NCBI RefSeq assembly: GCF_001908095.1
Contig: NZ_MKGR01000021.1
Span: forward strand, 1 to 64,000
Length of the DNA: 64,000 nucleotides
Direction: 5' to 3'
Source of the DNA: Xenorhabdus thuongxuanensis
GTDB lineage: Bacteria; Pseudomonadota; Gammaproteobacteria; Enterobacterales; Enterobacteriaceae
Each line of letters starts with the position of its first letter. Positions within the stretch are counted from its first letter, which is position 1. The translations under genes and the position numbers were made by a program. The notes below the pieces were generated by a model. The model was not told the origin of the DNA and ran no database searches. It saw only the letters and a list, made by a program, of their open reading frames with translations. This document shows, one piece after another, positions 20,261 to 28,899 of the stretch.

Positions 20261-22363
20261 ATGAGCTCATTGGTCATTATATTGGCTATTTTTATCATTA
20301 GCCTGATTATAATGGCTTCCTTTCTGATTTTCAGATGGAGGCGGCTTGGTAACGCGTGTTATCTACAGTCAATGACTAAAACAGCCAGCCGTAAACTGAA
20401 TACCAATGAATATCAAGCCATAGAATCTTATTTGCGGAATGCCCGTCTTCCGATGAAGACGCATAGTAGGCCTGAGGCTGATTATCCGGTACTACCTGTT
20501 AAACATGATAATGTTTATACCATCACGCATCCTATTACCCGTTTTTCTGCCGCAACGGATGGAGGTCGGCATTGGCGCTATTATCTTGGTGAAACGGAAA
20601 TACATTTTCCTGCGTTGCTTGAGCCATTTATCAAGCAGCAGAATACGATTGAGATTGTTCAAACCGCATCAATACCGCTTGTCATCGCGGTTAATGGTCA
20701 CTTTCTGAAAGATTATCAGCAAGATCTGTCCATCACGAGACTAACGGCAAAAACCGAACATGCTTCCATTCAAAAAAATGGCAATTTGAGCGCTAAATTA
20801 CTACATATCCGTAAGGAGACATTGGAAGAGTATCGTCTGCGGAAATCAACAGGCATTCAGGGAATCATCCTGATGTGTGTTGGTTTATCGCTATGGTTTG
20901 TGGCTCTTTTTGTGCCCATTCCGATATTACCGTGGTTAATGCTGGGGGCATTTTTATTTCTTCTAGGCAGTTTTTGGTCATATTTCCGAATACCTTCTGG
21001 TCGGAAATTAGCCAGAATCCATTGTTTCAATGGTATTCCGAAGCGATGGGGGGTATTTAGCGAATTTGAGCCGGAGCAAAGAAAGAATATTTCTCTGGGC
21101 GGCATTGATCTGGTTTATCCCGTACATTGGGAGCCCTATATTTCCCATGATCTTGATCAGAATACCGATATCGACATTTACACCAACTGCCATGTTGTGC
21201 GGCAGGGACGCTATCTTTCTTTACATGAAGAAGAGAAGCATTATCCTTATCAGCGTAGCAGAAAGAATGTAATGTTGGTGGTTTTCTCCGTATTTGTCAT
21301 GCTGTTGCTTTACTTTTACCCGCCGGTGAACTTATCCATGAGGCTTAGTTTTGCCTGGTTATATGGCAGTAATACTAAGGTCATTACCAGTTTCCATGAG
21401 CTACAAAATATACCGTTGGAGGAGGGGGATGTATTAAAGGTCAAAGGTGTGGGGATGTGCTATGTTCCTCCCAGTATCCTACCTAAAGTGAATATTACAA
21501 TATTCGCACCATTTGATTGTGTGGGTATCTATTGGAATAGTGAAATTCCATTACCTATGCTGGAATCTGAAGTTGTCGAAAATGCTTCAGCACTGATTAC
21601 AGCGGTTGGTGAGCAATTACATCCAGTTGAACGTAAAATTAATCCTAGCTTGAATGCAGCTATTGCCAAATCGGGTATGACCTTGCTCGACAACTTTTCA
21701 CAAATCATTTTGAAAACACAAAAGTTGTGCCAAAACGATGCTGATTGTGACCGTTTGAAAAATGCATTGGTCAATTTGGGAAATGCCAAAAATTGGGACA
21801 AATTGTTAAAAGACGCTGAAAGCGGCAAGCTGGACGGCACTAAGGTGTTTTTGCGTTCTATCGGTGCCGATGCGTTGGAAAAACTGGTTGATTCCACTAC
21901 TGCATCATTTATCTATCGGGAGATCGATAGAATGGTCATTCTTATAAATAGTCCATCTCCGGGGGGCGTTTTATTGCTGAGTGATGAGGGGAAAACATTA
22001 GCTGAATACCCGATGCGGACACAATACATATACGAACACTCAGCTTTAGATCGATGGCGGGAATTACAGGGGCTTTTAGAGCTGTTGATGAAGACACCAT
22101 TTGAAACGGAGGGGATTGTGACCAAATTGTCAGAAGATCCCAACGGGACTCGCCATATCATGTTGCACCGTGAACCGGATTCCACGTCGATTATTCGTTA
22201 TCTGGGTAGTTGTTTGTTGCTGATGATCTTGCTAGTAACGTTGATCATCAACGTCATATTGATTATCAAGAAAAAGCAGAAAAACCGGCGGCGTCTCCAA
22301 CATATTACCCAGTACTACGATAGCTGTTTTAATTCGTTTCCGCCGCCGATGGATTGGCGATAA
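20261..22363 (+). CDS. igaA: IgaA, inner-membrane inhibitor of the Rcs phosphorelay
   Basis: 700 residues (E. coli IgaA/YrfF 711). Membrane segments near 5-26, two close together at ~205-245, ~335-355, and one near the C-terminus (~655-682), leaving a large periplasmic loop between ~360 and 650, the known topology. In relatives it restrains RcsC/RcsD and is relieved by RcsF under envelope stress; it is essential in E. coli because unchecked Rcs is toxic. The periplasmic part contains CYVPPS and paired cysteines (CQNDADC near 485). First gene of igaA-hslR-hslO. Confidence 0.94.
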   Translation: MSSLVIILAIFIISLIIMASFLIFRWRRLGNACYLQSMTKTASRKLNTNEYQAIESYLRNARLPMKTHSRPEADYPVLPVKHDNVYTITHPITRFSAATDGGRHWRYYLGETEIHFPALLEPFIKQQNTIEIVQTASIPLVIAVNGHFLKDYQQDLSITRLTAKTEHASIQKNGNLSAKLLHIRKETLEEYRLRKSTGIQGIILMCVGLSLWFVALFVPIPILPWLMLGAFLFLLGSFWSYFRIPSGRKLARIHCFNGIPKRWGVFSEFEPEQRKNISLGGIDLVYPVHWEPYISHDLDQNTDIDIYTNCHVVRQGRYLSLHEEEKHYPYQRSRKNVMLVVFSVFVMLLLYFYPPVNLSMRLSFAWLYGSNTKVITSFHELQNIPLEEGDVLKVKGVGMCYVPPSILPKVNITIFAPFDCVGIYWNSEIPLPMLESEVVENASALITAVGEQLHPVERKINPSLNAAIAKSGMTLLDNFSQIILKTQKLCQNDADCDRLKNALVNLGNAKNWDKLLKDAESGKLDGTKVFLRSIGADALEKLVDSTTASFIYREIDRMVILINSPSPGGVLLLSDEGKTLAEYPMRTQYIYEHSALDRWRELQGLLELLMKTPFETEGIVTKLSEDPNGTRHIMLHREPDSTSIIRYLGSCLLLMILLVTLIINVILIIKKKQKNRRRLQHITQYYDSCFNSFPPPMDWR

Positions 22364-22432
22364 CCCAACGGGCTGTGTTACCCTCAGCCCGTTTTTTGCC
22401 AGCACCGATTCAGATCATTGGGAGAAACATCC

Positions 22433-22852
22433 ATGCGGAATTCAGATACTGATCAGGCTGTTCGCTTTGATAAATGGTTGTGGGCTGCCCGTTTTTATAA
22501 AACCCGTTCCATCGCGCGTGAAATGATTGAAGGGGGAAAAGTCCATTATAATGGGCAACGGAGTAAGCCGAGTAAGCTAGTTGAATTGAATGCAGAGATT
22601 AAACTGCGTCAGGGAAATGATGAAAAAACGGTGATTGTCTTGGCATTGTGCAGTCGCAGACGGAGTGCTACCGAAGCCCAACAGCTTTATCAGGAAACGG
22701 CGGAGAGCGTTATCAATCGGGAAAAAATGGCATTGGCTCGTAAAATGAATGCACTCACGATGCCACATCCCGATCGCCGTCCAGACAAAAAAGAACGGCG
22801 TACACTGATAAAATTCAAGAACGCAAAATTAAATGAGTCGGGAGATACTTAA
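22433..22852 (+). CDS. hslR: Ribosome-associated heat shock protein Hsp15
   Basis: 139 residues (E. coli 133). S4-type RNA-binding domain (VRFDKWLWAARFYKTRSIAREMIEGG) that binds 50S subunits carrying stalled peptidyl-tRNA and helps recycle them. Conserved VHYNGQRSKPSK and C-terminal basic MPHPDRRPDKKERR. Start set at the ATG at 22433, which has GGGAG at good spacing and fits the E. coli N-terminus; the frame continues to a TTG 15 nt upstream. Confidence 0.95.
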   Translation: MRNSDTDQAVRFDKWLWAARFYKTRSIAREMIEGGKVHYNGQRSKPSKLVELNAEIKLRQGNDEKTVIVLALCSRRRSATEAQQLYQETAESVINREKMALARKMNALTMPHPDRRPDKKERRTLIKFKNAKLNESGDT

Positions 22853-22933
22853 TCGATTTTAAGCTGCATCCAATAAAAATAGGCAACTTGAAAGACGGAG
22901 AGTACAACCGTCTCAGTGAAATGAGAGAGATTT

Positions 22934-23806
22934 ATGACCAAGCATGACCAATTACACCGCTTTTTATTTGAAAGCCATTCTGTCAGAGGGGAACTTGTTT
23001 CCGTTAGTGAAACTTACCAACGGATGCTGGAGAATCATCATTTTCCCCAACCAGTACAGCAGCTATTGGGTGAATTGTTGGTCGCAACCAGCCTGTTGAC
23101 AGCTACCTTAAAATTCGATGGGGATATCACGGTACAGATTCAGGGAGATGGGCCGGTCAAACTGGCTGTAATTAATGGTAACAACCTGCAACAGATGCGT
23201 GGCACGGCTCGCATTGATGGTGACGTGAATGCCGCAAGTAGCCTGCGCGATATGATCGGTAATGGCTATATGGTTATCACCGTGACACCAACAGAAGGTG
23301 AACGTTATCAAGGCGTTGTGGCACTGGAAGGCAATACATTGGCAGAGTGTCTGGATGCGTACTTCAAACAGTCAGAGCAGTTGCCAACTCGCCTGTTTAT
23401 CCGTACTGGTATGCAGGATGGAAAAATAGCAGCAGGTGGCATGTTATTGCAGATCTTGCCTGGGGCAAAGGAAGGCAGCGAAGATATGCTTGATCATTTG
23501 GTGCAACTGACTGTGACCATTAAGGGAGAAGAGCTGTTTACGCTGGATGCGAAAGAGATTTTGCATCGCCTTTATCATGAAGAAGATGTCACGTTATATG
23601 AACCCCAGCCAGTCGCATTTCGTTGCACCTGTTCCCAGCAACGTTGTGCTGATACGCTGGTGACGTTATCAGAAGCTGATCTTCAGGAAATTTTGCACAA
23701 CGATGGCAAAATCGACATGCAATGTGAATTTTGTGGCATGCACTATGTTTTCGACGAGAAAGATATCAACGAAATAAAAGCTGCAAAAAAAGAGCGGTTG
23801 CACTGA
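22934..23806 (+). CDS. hslO: Redox-regulated chaperone Hsp33
   Basis: 290 residues (E. coli 292). Holdase activated by oxidation and unfolding of its C-terminal zinc domain. The four zinc cysteines are visible as CTC in [10 protein letters not shown] (~232-234) and CEFC (~265-268). N-terminal HRFLFE and [10 protein letters not shown] match the family. Downstream of hslR by 81 nt and followed by a hairpin terminator. Confidence 0.96.
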   Translation: MTKHDQLHRFLFESHSVRGELVSVSETYQRMLENHHFPQPVQQLLGELLVATSLLTATLKFDGDITVQIQGDGPVKLAVINGNNLQQMRGTARIDGDVNAASSLRDMIGNGYMVITVTPTEGERYQGVVALEGNTLAECLDAYFKQSEQLPTRLFIRTGMQDGKIAAGGMLLQILPGAKEGSEDMLDHLVQLTVTIKGEELFTLDAKEILHRLYHEEDVTLYEPQPVAFRCTCSQQRCADTLVTLSEADLQEILHNDGKIDMQCEFCGMHYVFDEKDINEIKAAKKERLH

Positions 23807-23824
23807 TTAGCAATGAATTCTTAT

Positions 23825-23848
23825 AGGGCGTTATACACGCCCTTTTTT
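23825..23848 (+). terminator. igaA-hslR-hslO terminator
   Basis: AGGGCG-T / ACGCCC-T stem with a small loop, followed by six T, ~20 nt past the hslO stop. Confidence 0.85.
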
Positions 23849-24000
23849 ATACGAATAATTCTGCCATTCCGTGCCCTGTGTCTCATATAAGCTTAAAAAA
23901 AGTAATGTGATTTCAATTTTTTGATAACAATCGCTGTTAATTAGTCATAATTATTTATTATCCCCCACAGAGATAAAGTATAACTGACCAGGAGCAACAA

Positions 24001-25620
24001 ATGAGCGTTACAGGCATTACTGAGCAGGAACTTGAGGTTTATGGTATTCATGATGTTAGTGAAATTATTTATAACCCAAGTTATGAACTGTTATTCTCTG
24101 AAGAAACTCAACCCACGTTACAAGGGTATGAGCGTGGCACATTGACTAACCTTGGTGCTGTCGCGGTAGATACAGGTATTTTCACGGGACGCTCTCCGAA
24201 AGATAAATATATTGTCCGCGATGATGTTACCCGCGACACCGTATGGTGGGCTGATCAAGGCAAAGGAAAGAACGATAATAAACCGCTCAGTCAGGAAACC
24301 TGGTCTCATCTAAAAGGTTTAGTTACTCAGCAGCTTTCAGGCAAACGTTTGTTTGTGGTTGATGCTTTTTGTGGAGCCAATGCAGATACGCGTTTGAAAG
24401 TGCGTTTTATTACTGAAGTGGCGTGGCAGGCACATTTTGTGAAAAATATGTTTATCCGCCCATCAGACGAAGAATTAGTTGGTTTCACACCTGATTTTAT
24501 TGTGATGAACGGAGCTAAATGCACGAACCCACAATGGAAAGAGCAGGGACTGAATTCTGAAAACTTTGTTGCTTTTAACCTGACAGAGCGTATGCAGTTG
24601 ATTGGTGGTACTTGGTATGGTGGTGAAATGAAAAAAGGGATGTTCTCAATGATGAACTACCTGTTGCCATTAAAAGGTATTGCCTCTATGCACTGCTCCG
24701 CCAACGTGGGTGAAGAAGGGGATGTCGCTATTTTCTTCGGTCTTTCTGGGACAGGGAAAACCACGCTTTCCACTGATCCGAAACGTAAGTTAATCGGTGA
24801 TGATGAACATGGCTGGGACGATGACGGCGTGTTTAACTTTGAAGGCGGTTGTTACGCAAAAACCATCAATTTATCCAAAGAAGCGGAGCCGGATATCTAT
24901 CATGCTATTCGCCGTGATGCCCTGTTAGAGAATGTCACTGTACTGGCGGATGGTACGGTTGATTTCAATGATGGCTCCAAAACAGAAAATACTCGTGTTT
25001 CTTATCCGATTTACCATATTGAAAATATCGTTAAGCCGATTTCAAAAGCGGGGCACGCGACTAAGGTCATTTTCCTGACCGCAGATGCTTTTGGTGTACT
25101 GCCTCCGGTTTCCCGTTTAACCCCAGAACAAACCCAATACCACTTCTTGTCTGGCTTTACGGCAAAATTGGCGGGAACTGAACGTGGTGTGACGGAGCCT
25201 ACACCAACTTTCTCTGCTTGCTTTGGAGCGGCATTCCTATCACTGCATCCGACGCAATATGCAGAAGTGTTGGTTAAGCGTATGCAGTCATCGGGCGCGA
25301 AAGCCTATCTGGTCAATACGGGTTGGAATGGCACGGGCAAACGTATCTCCATAAAAGATACCCGTGCGATTATTGATGCGATTCTCAGTGGTGACATTGA
25401 AGAGGCGGATACCATTCAACTGCCGATTTTTGATCTGGCCGTACCAACGACATTGCCGGATGTAGATACCAACATTTTGGACCCACGCAATACCTATGCC
25501 GATAAATCCGAATGGGATGTGAAGGCGAAAGATCTGGCCCAACGTTTTATCAATAACTTTGATAAATATACTGACACCGCTGCGGGTGCCGCATTGGTGA
25601 AGGCGGGTCCTAAGTTGTAG
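24001..25620 (+). CDS. pckA: Phosphoenolpyruvate carboxykinase (ATP)
   Basis: 539 residues (E. coli 540). Oxaloacetate + ATP to PEP, first committed step of gluconeogenesis. Kinase-1a P-loop [11 protein letters not shown] near 248-258, kinase-2 DDEHGW near 268, and the PEPCK signature region [20 protein letters not shown] precedes the ATG. The 190-bp region upstream contains a TGTGA half-site (around 23907) that could be CRP, but the other half is poor. Works with acs/actP at the left of the window for growth on acetate. Confidence 0.97.
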   Translation: MSVTGITEQELEVYGIHDVSEIIYNPSYELLFSEETQPTLQGYERGTLTNLGAVAVDTGIFTGRSPKDKYIVRDDVTRDTVWWADQGKGKNDNKPLSQETWSHLKGLVTQQLSGKRLFVVDAFCGANADTRLKVRFITEVAWQAHFVKNMFIRPSDEELVGFTPDFIVMNGAKCTNPQWKEQGLNSENFVAFNLTERMQLIGGTWYGGEMKKGMFSMMNYLLPLKGIASMHCSANVGEEGDVAIFFGLSGTGKTTLSTDPKRKLIGDDEHGWDDDGVFNFEGGCYAKTINLSKEAEPDIYHAIRRDALLENVTVLADGTVDFNDGSKTENTRVSYPIYHIENIVKPISKAGHATKVIFLTADAFGVLPPVSRLTPEQTQYHFLSGFTAKLAGTERGVTEPTPTFSACFGAAFLSLHPTQYAEVLVKRMQSSGAKAYLVNTGWNGTGKRISIKDTRAIIDAILSGDIEEADTIQLPIFDLAVPTTLPDVDTNILDPRNTYADKSEWDVKAKDLAQRFINNFDKYTDTAAGAALVKAGPKL

Positions 25621-25640
25621 TGTAAATTTAAGCTTCTCAT

Positions 25641-25674
25641 GAAAGAACTCTATCCAACCGAATAGAGTTCTTTC
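25641..25674. terminator. Bidirectional terminator pckA / yhhW
   Basis: GAAAGAACTCTAT / ATAGAGTTCTTTC, a 13-bp perfect stem with an 8-nt loop, in the 67-nt gap between convergent pckA and yhhW. T-rich on both sides. Confidence 0.85.
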
Positions 25675-25687
25675 TTAATACCCAATA

Positions 25688-26383
25688 TCAGTTGGATGGC
25701 AAATCAAACAGTAGGATCTCACTTTCTTGATTTGCAGTTAGCCGAAGTTGGGACTCATCCCAAATAGCAACACCATCGCTGGTGGTAGCCCGAACTCCAT
25801 TGATCATTACTTCACCATGAACGACCTGAATCCAGATGTTGCGTGCTTTTTCCATGTCATATTCACCATTTTCGCCATTTTTTAATGCCCAACGCCATAA
25901 TGTCATATCCTGAAAAACTTTTAGTGAGCCAGCACGGGCATCAGGAGAGAGAATTAATTGGCGACCTTCAGTCGTATCAAAGCGGTGTTGTTCATAACGG
26001 GGAGTGAGTCCTGTTTTTTCCGGTATGATCCAGATCTGGTAAAGATGCAGTTGGCTATCATGTTGTGGGTTATATTCTGAGTGACGGATGCCTGTTCCTG
26101 CACTCATAATCTGGAATTCTCCCGCAGATACTCTTCCTTTGTTCCCCATACTGTCTTGATGCTCCACTGTTCCAGACAGCACATAAGTCAATATTTCCAT
26201 ATCCTTGTGAGGATGCATACCAAATCCCTGCCCAGCATCAATCACATCTTCGTTAATGACCCTGAGTACAGAAAATCCCATGAAATTTGCATCATAATAA
26301 CTGGCGAACGAAAAAGTATGCCAACTGTCCAGCCAGCCATGATTGGCATGACCCCGTTGTGAAGCTTGACGTAAGTAGATCAT
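25688..26383 (-). CDS. yhhW: Pirin-family quercetin 2,3-dioxygenase YhhW
   Basis: 231 residues from the ATG at 26383, which has GAGGG upstream and gives the E. coli start MIYLRxAxxRGHANHGW (a TTG 15 nt earlier is unlikely). Bicupin pirin family; E. coli YhhW cleaves quercetin in vitro, physiological role unclear. Metal ligands expected in HPHKDMEILTYVLSGTVEHQD (two His, Glu) and GIRHSEYN. In E. coli it is also close to ryhB, in agreement with the next feature. Confidence 0.94.
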   Translation of the reverse strand: MIYLRQASQRGHANHGWLDSWHTFSFASYYDANFMGFSVLRVINEDVIDAGQGFGMHPHKDMEILTYVLSGTVEHQDSMGNKGRVSAGEFQIMSAGTGIRHSEYNPQHDSQLHLYQIWIIPEKTGLTPRYEQHRFDTTEGRQLILSPDARAGSLKVFQDMTLWRWALKNGENGEYDMEKARNIWIQVVHGEVMINGVRATTSDGVAIWDESQLRLTANQESEILLFDLPSN

Positions 26384-26497
26384 TTCAACATCCCTCAATA
26401 TTTTTTTGTAGTCTAGTTGAAGGCATGAAATATAAAAGATGGGAAATTTAATCTAAATTTTCAAAATTTTTGAAGAAAAATAAGACAATGTCAGGGC

Positions 26498-26600
26498 AAA
26501 AAAAAGCCAACATAAAGTTGGCCTATAAAAGTAAACACTGGAAGCAATGTGAGCAATGTCGTACTTTCACATGGACCCTGAAGGTGGTGCACTGAAAGTG
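26498..26600 (-). ncRNA. ryhB: RyhB, iron-responsive small RNA
   Basis: On the minus strand GAAAGTACGACATTGCTCAC and the following ATTGCTTCCAGT reproduce the conserved core of E. coli RyhB, the seed that pairs with iron-protein mRNAs (sdhC, sodB, etc.) with help of Hfq. The RNA ends in a GCCAAC-TTTAT-GTTGGC stem with a run of eight U, a standard Rho-independent terminator and Hfq site. The 5' end is placed ~7 nt after a TATCAT -10 box, giving ~100 nt (E. coli 90). A Fur box covers the promoter. Position next to yhhW matches the E. coli yhhX-ryhB-yhhY locus. The 5' third differs from E. coli. Confidence 0.93.
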
Positions 26601-26606
26601 CTAAGA

Positions 26607-26636
26607 ATGATAATCGTTCTCAATATCATTTGTAAA
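26607..26636 (-). promoter_or_regulatory. ryhB promoter with Fur box
   Basis: On the minus strand TTTACA (-35) is followed after 18 bp by TATCAT (-10). Between and over them lies TGATAATCGTTCTCA (plus-strand 26608-26622), which fits the Fur 7-1-7 motif at 12 of 14 informative positions, extended by ATATCA. Fur with Fe2+ would block RNA polymerase, so RyhB is made when iron is low. Confidence 0.85.
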
Positions 26637-26698
26637 GTGTTTTTTTAAGCAAATTTGAGGCATTGCTTAAGATTCGTTTTGTTATGTTAGTTGTGTTG

Positions 26699-27628
26699 TC
26701 AGCTCACCCCCAATTCCATCTGATAGAGATATTGAGTGCCCATATCATGAAATTGATAGGGCGTTAATTGGTAGCCTCGTAGCCACAGCAAAAACCACCC
26801 ATCATGCGTGTCCGGGCAAAGCCCGGCGAATCGGAATCCACCTTTTTTCAGCAATGAGCATAACCCCAGAGCTTCTTCACATGCAGGCAGTTTCAAATAG
26901 ATTAACTGTCCAGAAGGAAGATCGATGATCTCCGATAAAAAGTCAGCATGAACTTCGTATAGTGTGATTTCCAAACGTCGACCAGATTTTTTCATGGTAA
27001 ATGGCTCAGAAACCATGGAACGCCGATACGCTGATGGAGTATTTTGAGATGATTCGCCAACATATTGACTGATGTGGGCAACCCAGTCTTGCCAGGGTTG
27101 GGGCCAGTTCAGTTTAGGTAATGGCAATGATTTAAGAGGCAAAATGCCTTGAACAATACTTTCGGGTTTTGGTAGACCAAATGGCGAATCAACATAATCC
27201 AGCAGCAGTGCTGTAGAATAGAAACCCAAATTTCGAGCGATGTACTGGCTTTTAGGGTGTGAACATACCTGTTTCATCGTCAATAAATTATAACCTTGCT
27301 CTTTCGCATAGCCGCATAAATAACTGCCCAGCGATTTAGCCACACCATGACCTTGAAAATCAGGATACACAGCAATTAGTGCCAACTCTGCCTGACTTTT
27401 CTGCACCAGATCTTTAACCAGAGAAGCATGACCAATAAGCAAACCTTGGTGGAATGCCAAGGCAGAGTACCATTGCCCTGTGGACTGGTAGTCATTGATG
27501 AACCTTGGCAAATAGATGTCAGGATAGACATACGAATCACCGTAAACCTCACGGAATAATTGGCTGATTTTTTTATCATCACCTGATTGATAGCTGCGGA
27601 TCTGAATAGTGGACTGGAAGATAGTCAT
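26699..27628 (-). CDS. GNAT-family N-acetyltransferase, last gene of the lux-like operon
   Basis: 309 residues from the ATG at 27628 (AAGG 9 nt upstream). The N-terminal half (~10-150) is a GNAT fold: beta4 LALIAVYPDFQG then GHGVAKSLGSYL, an acetyl-CoA pyrophosphate-binding loop, and ARNLGFYS near the end of the domain. Residues ~160-309 have no motif I recognise and may be a second, degenerate GNAT-like half. It begins 11 nt after the preceding PaaK-like gene, so it is part of the same operon. Substrate unknown; by context it may acylate a product or intermediate of the LuxC/LuxE enzymes. Confidence 0.75.
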   Translation of the reverse strand: MTIFQSTIQIRSYQSGDDKKISQLFREVYGDSYVYPDIYLPRFINDYQSTGQWYSALAFHQGLLIGHASLVKDLVQKSQAELALIAVYPDFQGHGVAKSLGSYLCGYAKEQGYNLLTMKQVCSHPKSQYIARNLGFYSTALLLDYVDSPFGLPKPESIVQGILPLKSLPLPKLNWPQPWQDWVAHISQYVGESSQNTPSAYRRSMVSEPFTMKKSGRRLEITLYEVHADFLSEIIDLPSGQLIYLKLPACEEALGLCSLLKKGGFRFAGLCPDTHDGWFLLWLRGYQLTPYQFHDMGTQYLYQMELGVS

Positions 27629-27639
27629 CGATTTCAACC

Positions 27640-28884
27640 TTAATTATAACGACGTAGATCCACAACTCGCTGCAATTTTCCTGATCGTGGGTGCGTATAC
27701 ATGCTATCGATATTAGTTTGCACGATCTCCAGCATATTTTGGTGTATGCAAGCCTCTTCCAGACCCGGAAAGGCGGCCATAACCCGATGGCGTATTCTGT
27801 CGATACCTACAGTTTGCAGGCTTGCTACCAACAATCGGATTTGGTCTTGCCCTGCCTTCTGACTTAGCTCCAATTGCCAAGCCAAAAGCTCTGTGTGTTG
27901 TGATAGTTGTGTAGCTAAGTCATCAGGGAATAATGACAGGGTGCCAAATCGTATACGATAGCCTCGATTAGCACGTCCTTGCAGGGCAAATTTACGGTCT
28001 GGCTGTTCTGGTTCGCACCAACAAGCCATATCACCAGTAGGATAGCGGATCACAGGCATAAGTTGTCGTTGCAGGTTAGTGACAACTAATAAGCCACGTT
28101 TCCCTGGCACAGCAATGGGCTGATGAGTTATTTCATCGACGATTTCGATAATCGTGTCGTCAGAAAATACGCGATGCTCTCCCTGTTTGCAGTCTGGATC
28201 AGCAAAGCCAATCAAACCAGCATCGACACTGGCACAACCGATTGAACCTAAACGGGCGTGAGGAAAAACTTGTCGTATGATAGTGACCTGTGAATCAAAC
28301 AAACTTTCTCCACCATAGAGAATGGTCTCCACCATCGGCAATGTTTGCCCCATTTCTTTCAAATGGTGAGCCAGGCGGATTAACTGCACGGGTACACCTG
28401 CCAGCACATTAATGTTGTGAAGGCGGATATTGTTAATCAGCAATACATCTTCAACCTTACAGGTGAAAGGAAATTCCAATATAGGGATTGGTGCATTCGA
28501 TAATGCGCCGTGGATAAATATAAAGCTGGTATAAAGATCGCCAGCAAAAAACAGGTTAGCTACCCGATCTCCGGCTTTTAATTGGTGAGCAATGCCCTGG
28601 CCAAAGGAATTAATAAATGCTTTCCACTCTTGCTGACTGAAAACCGACAACCGCCCATCGCTGGTTGAGCCACCTGTTTTAAACACATGACCGCCTTCCA
28701 GCGGCGCAGTCAGCACCGGCCATGTTGGTAAGTTAGTTGAATGTGCCCAGTAATGATTGGGTTCCACGAGTGGTAAATCTTCCAAAACCCAATTATTGGG
28801 AATGGATTTATAGAGTTCTCGGTAATAAGCTGAATGCTCGCGTGTATGATGGAGCAAATCAGTCAATGTCGTTTGGGTCATCAT
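27640..28884 (-). CDS. Free-standing PaaK-like adenylate-forming protein with degenerate P-loop
   Basis: About 414 residues. It resembles PaaK/phenylacetate-CoA ligase-family proteins: GSIGCASVDAGLIG (acyl-pocket region), MPVIRYPTGDMACW (YxxGD adenylate motif) and a C-terminus ending in GKLQRVVDLRRYN. The P-loop reads TGGSTSDGRLSV where active enzymes have (S/T)SGTTGxPK, so catalysis is doubtful. It is a paralogue of the C-terminal half of the upstream fusion, which also ends in DLRKY. Start: TTG directly at the upstream stop (28899) or ATG at 28884/28881; ATG preferred but RBS is weak. Function unknown: carrier, regulatory partner or second-specificity activator are all possible. Confidence 0.75.
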   Translation of the reverse strand: MMTQTTLTDLLHHTREHSAYYRELYKSIPNNWVLEDLPLVEPNHYWAHSTNLPTWPVLTAPLEGGHVFKTGGSTSDGRLSVFSQQEWKAFINSFGQGIAHQLKAGDRVANLFFAGDLYTSFIFIHGALSNAPIPILEFPFTCKVEDVLLINNIRLHNINVLAGVPVQLIRLAHHLKEMGQTLPMVETILYGGESLFDSQVTIIRQVFPHARLGSIGCASVDAGLIGFADPDCKQGEHRVFSDDTIIEIVDEITHQPIAVPGKRGLLVVTNLQRQLMPVIRYPTGDMACWCEPEQPDRKFALQGRANRGYRIRFGTLSLFPDDLATQLSQHTELLAWQLELSQKAGQDQIRLLVASLQTVGIDRIRHRVMAAFPGLEEACIHQNMLEIVQTNIDSMYTHPRSGKLQRVVDLRRYN

Positions 28885-28899
28885 CTTAATTTTACTCAA

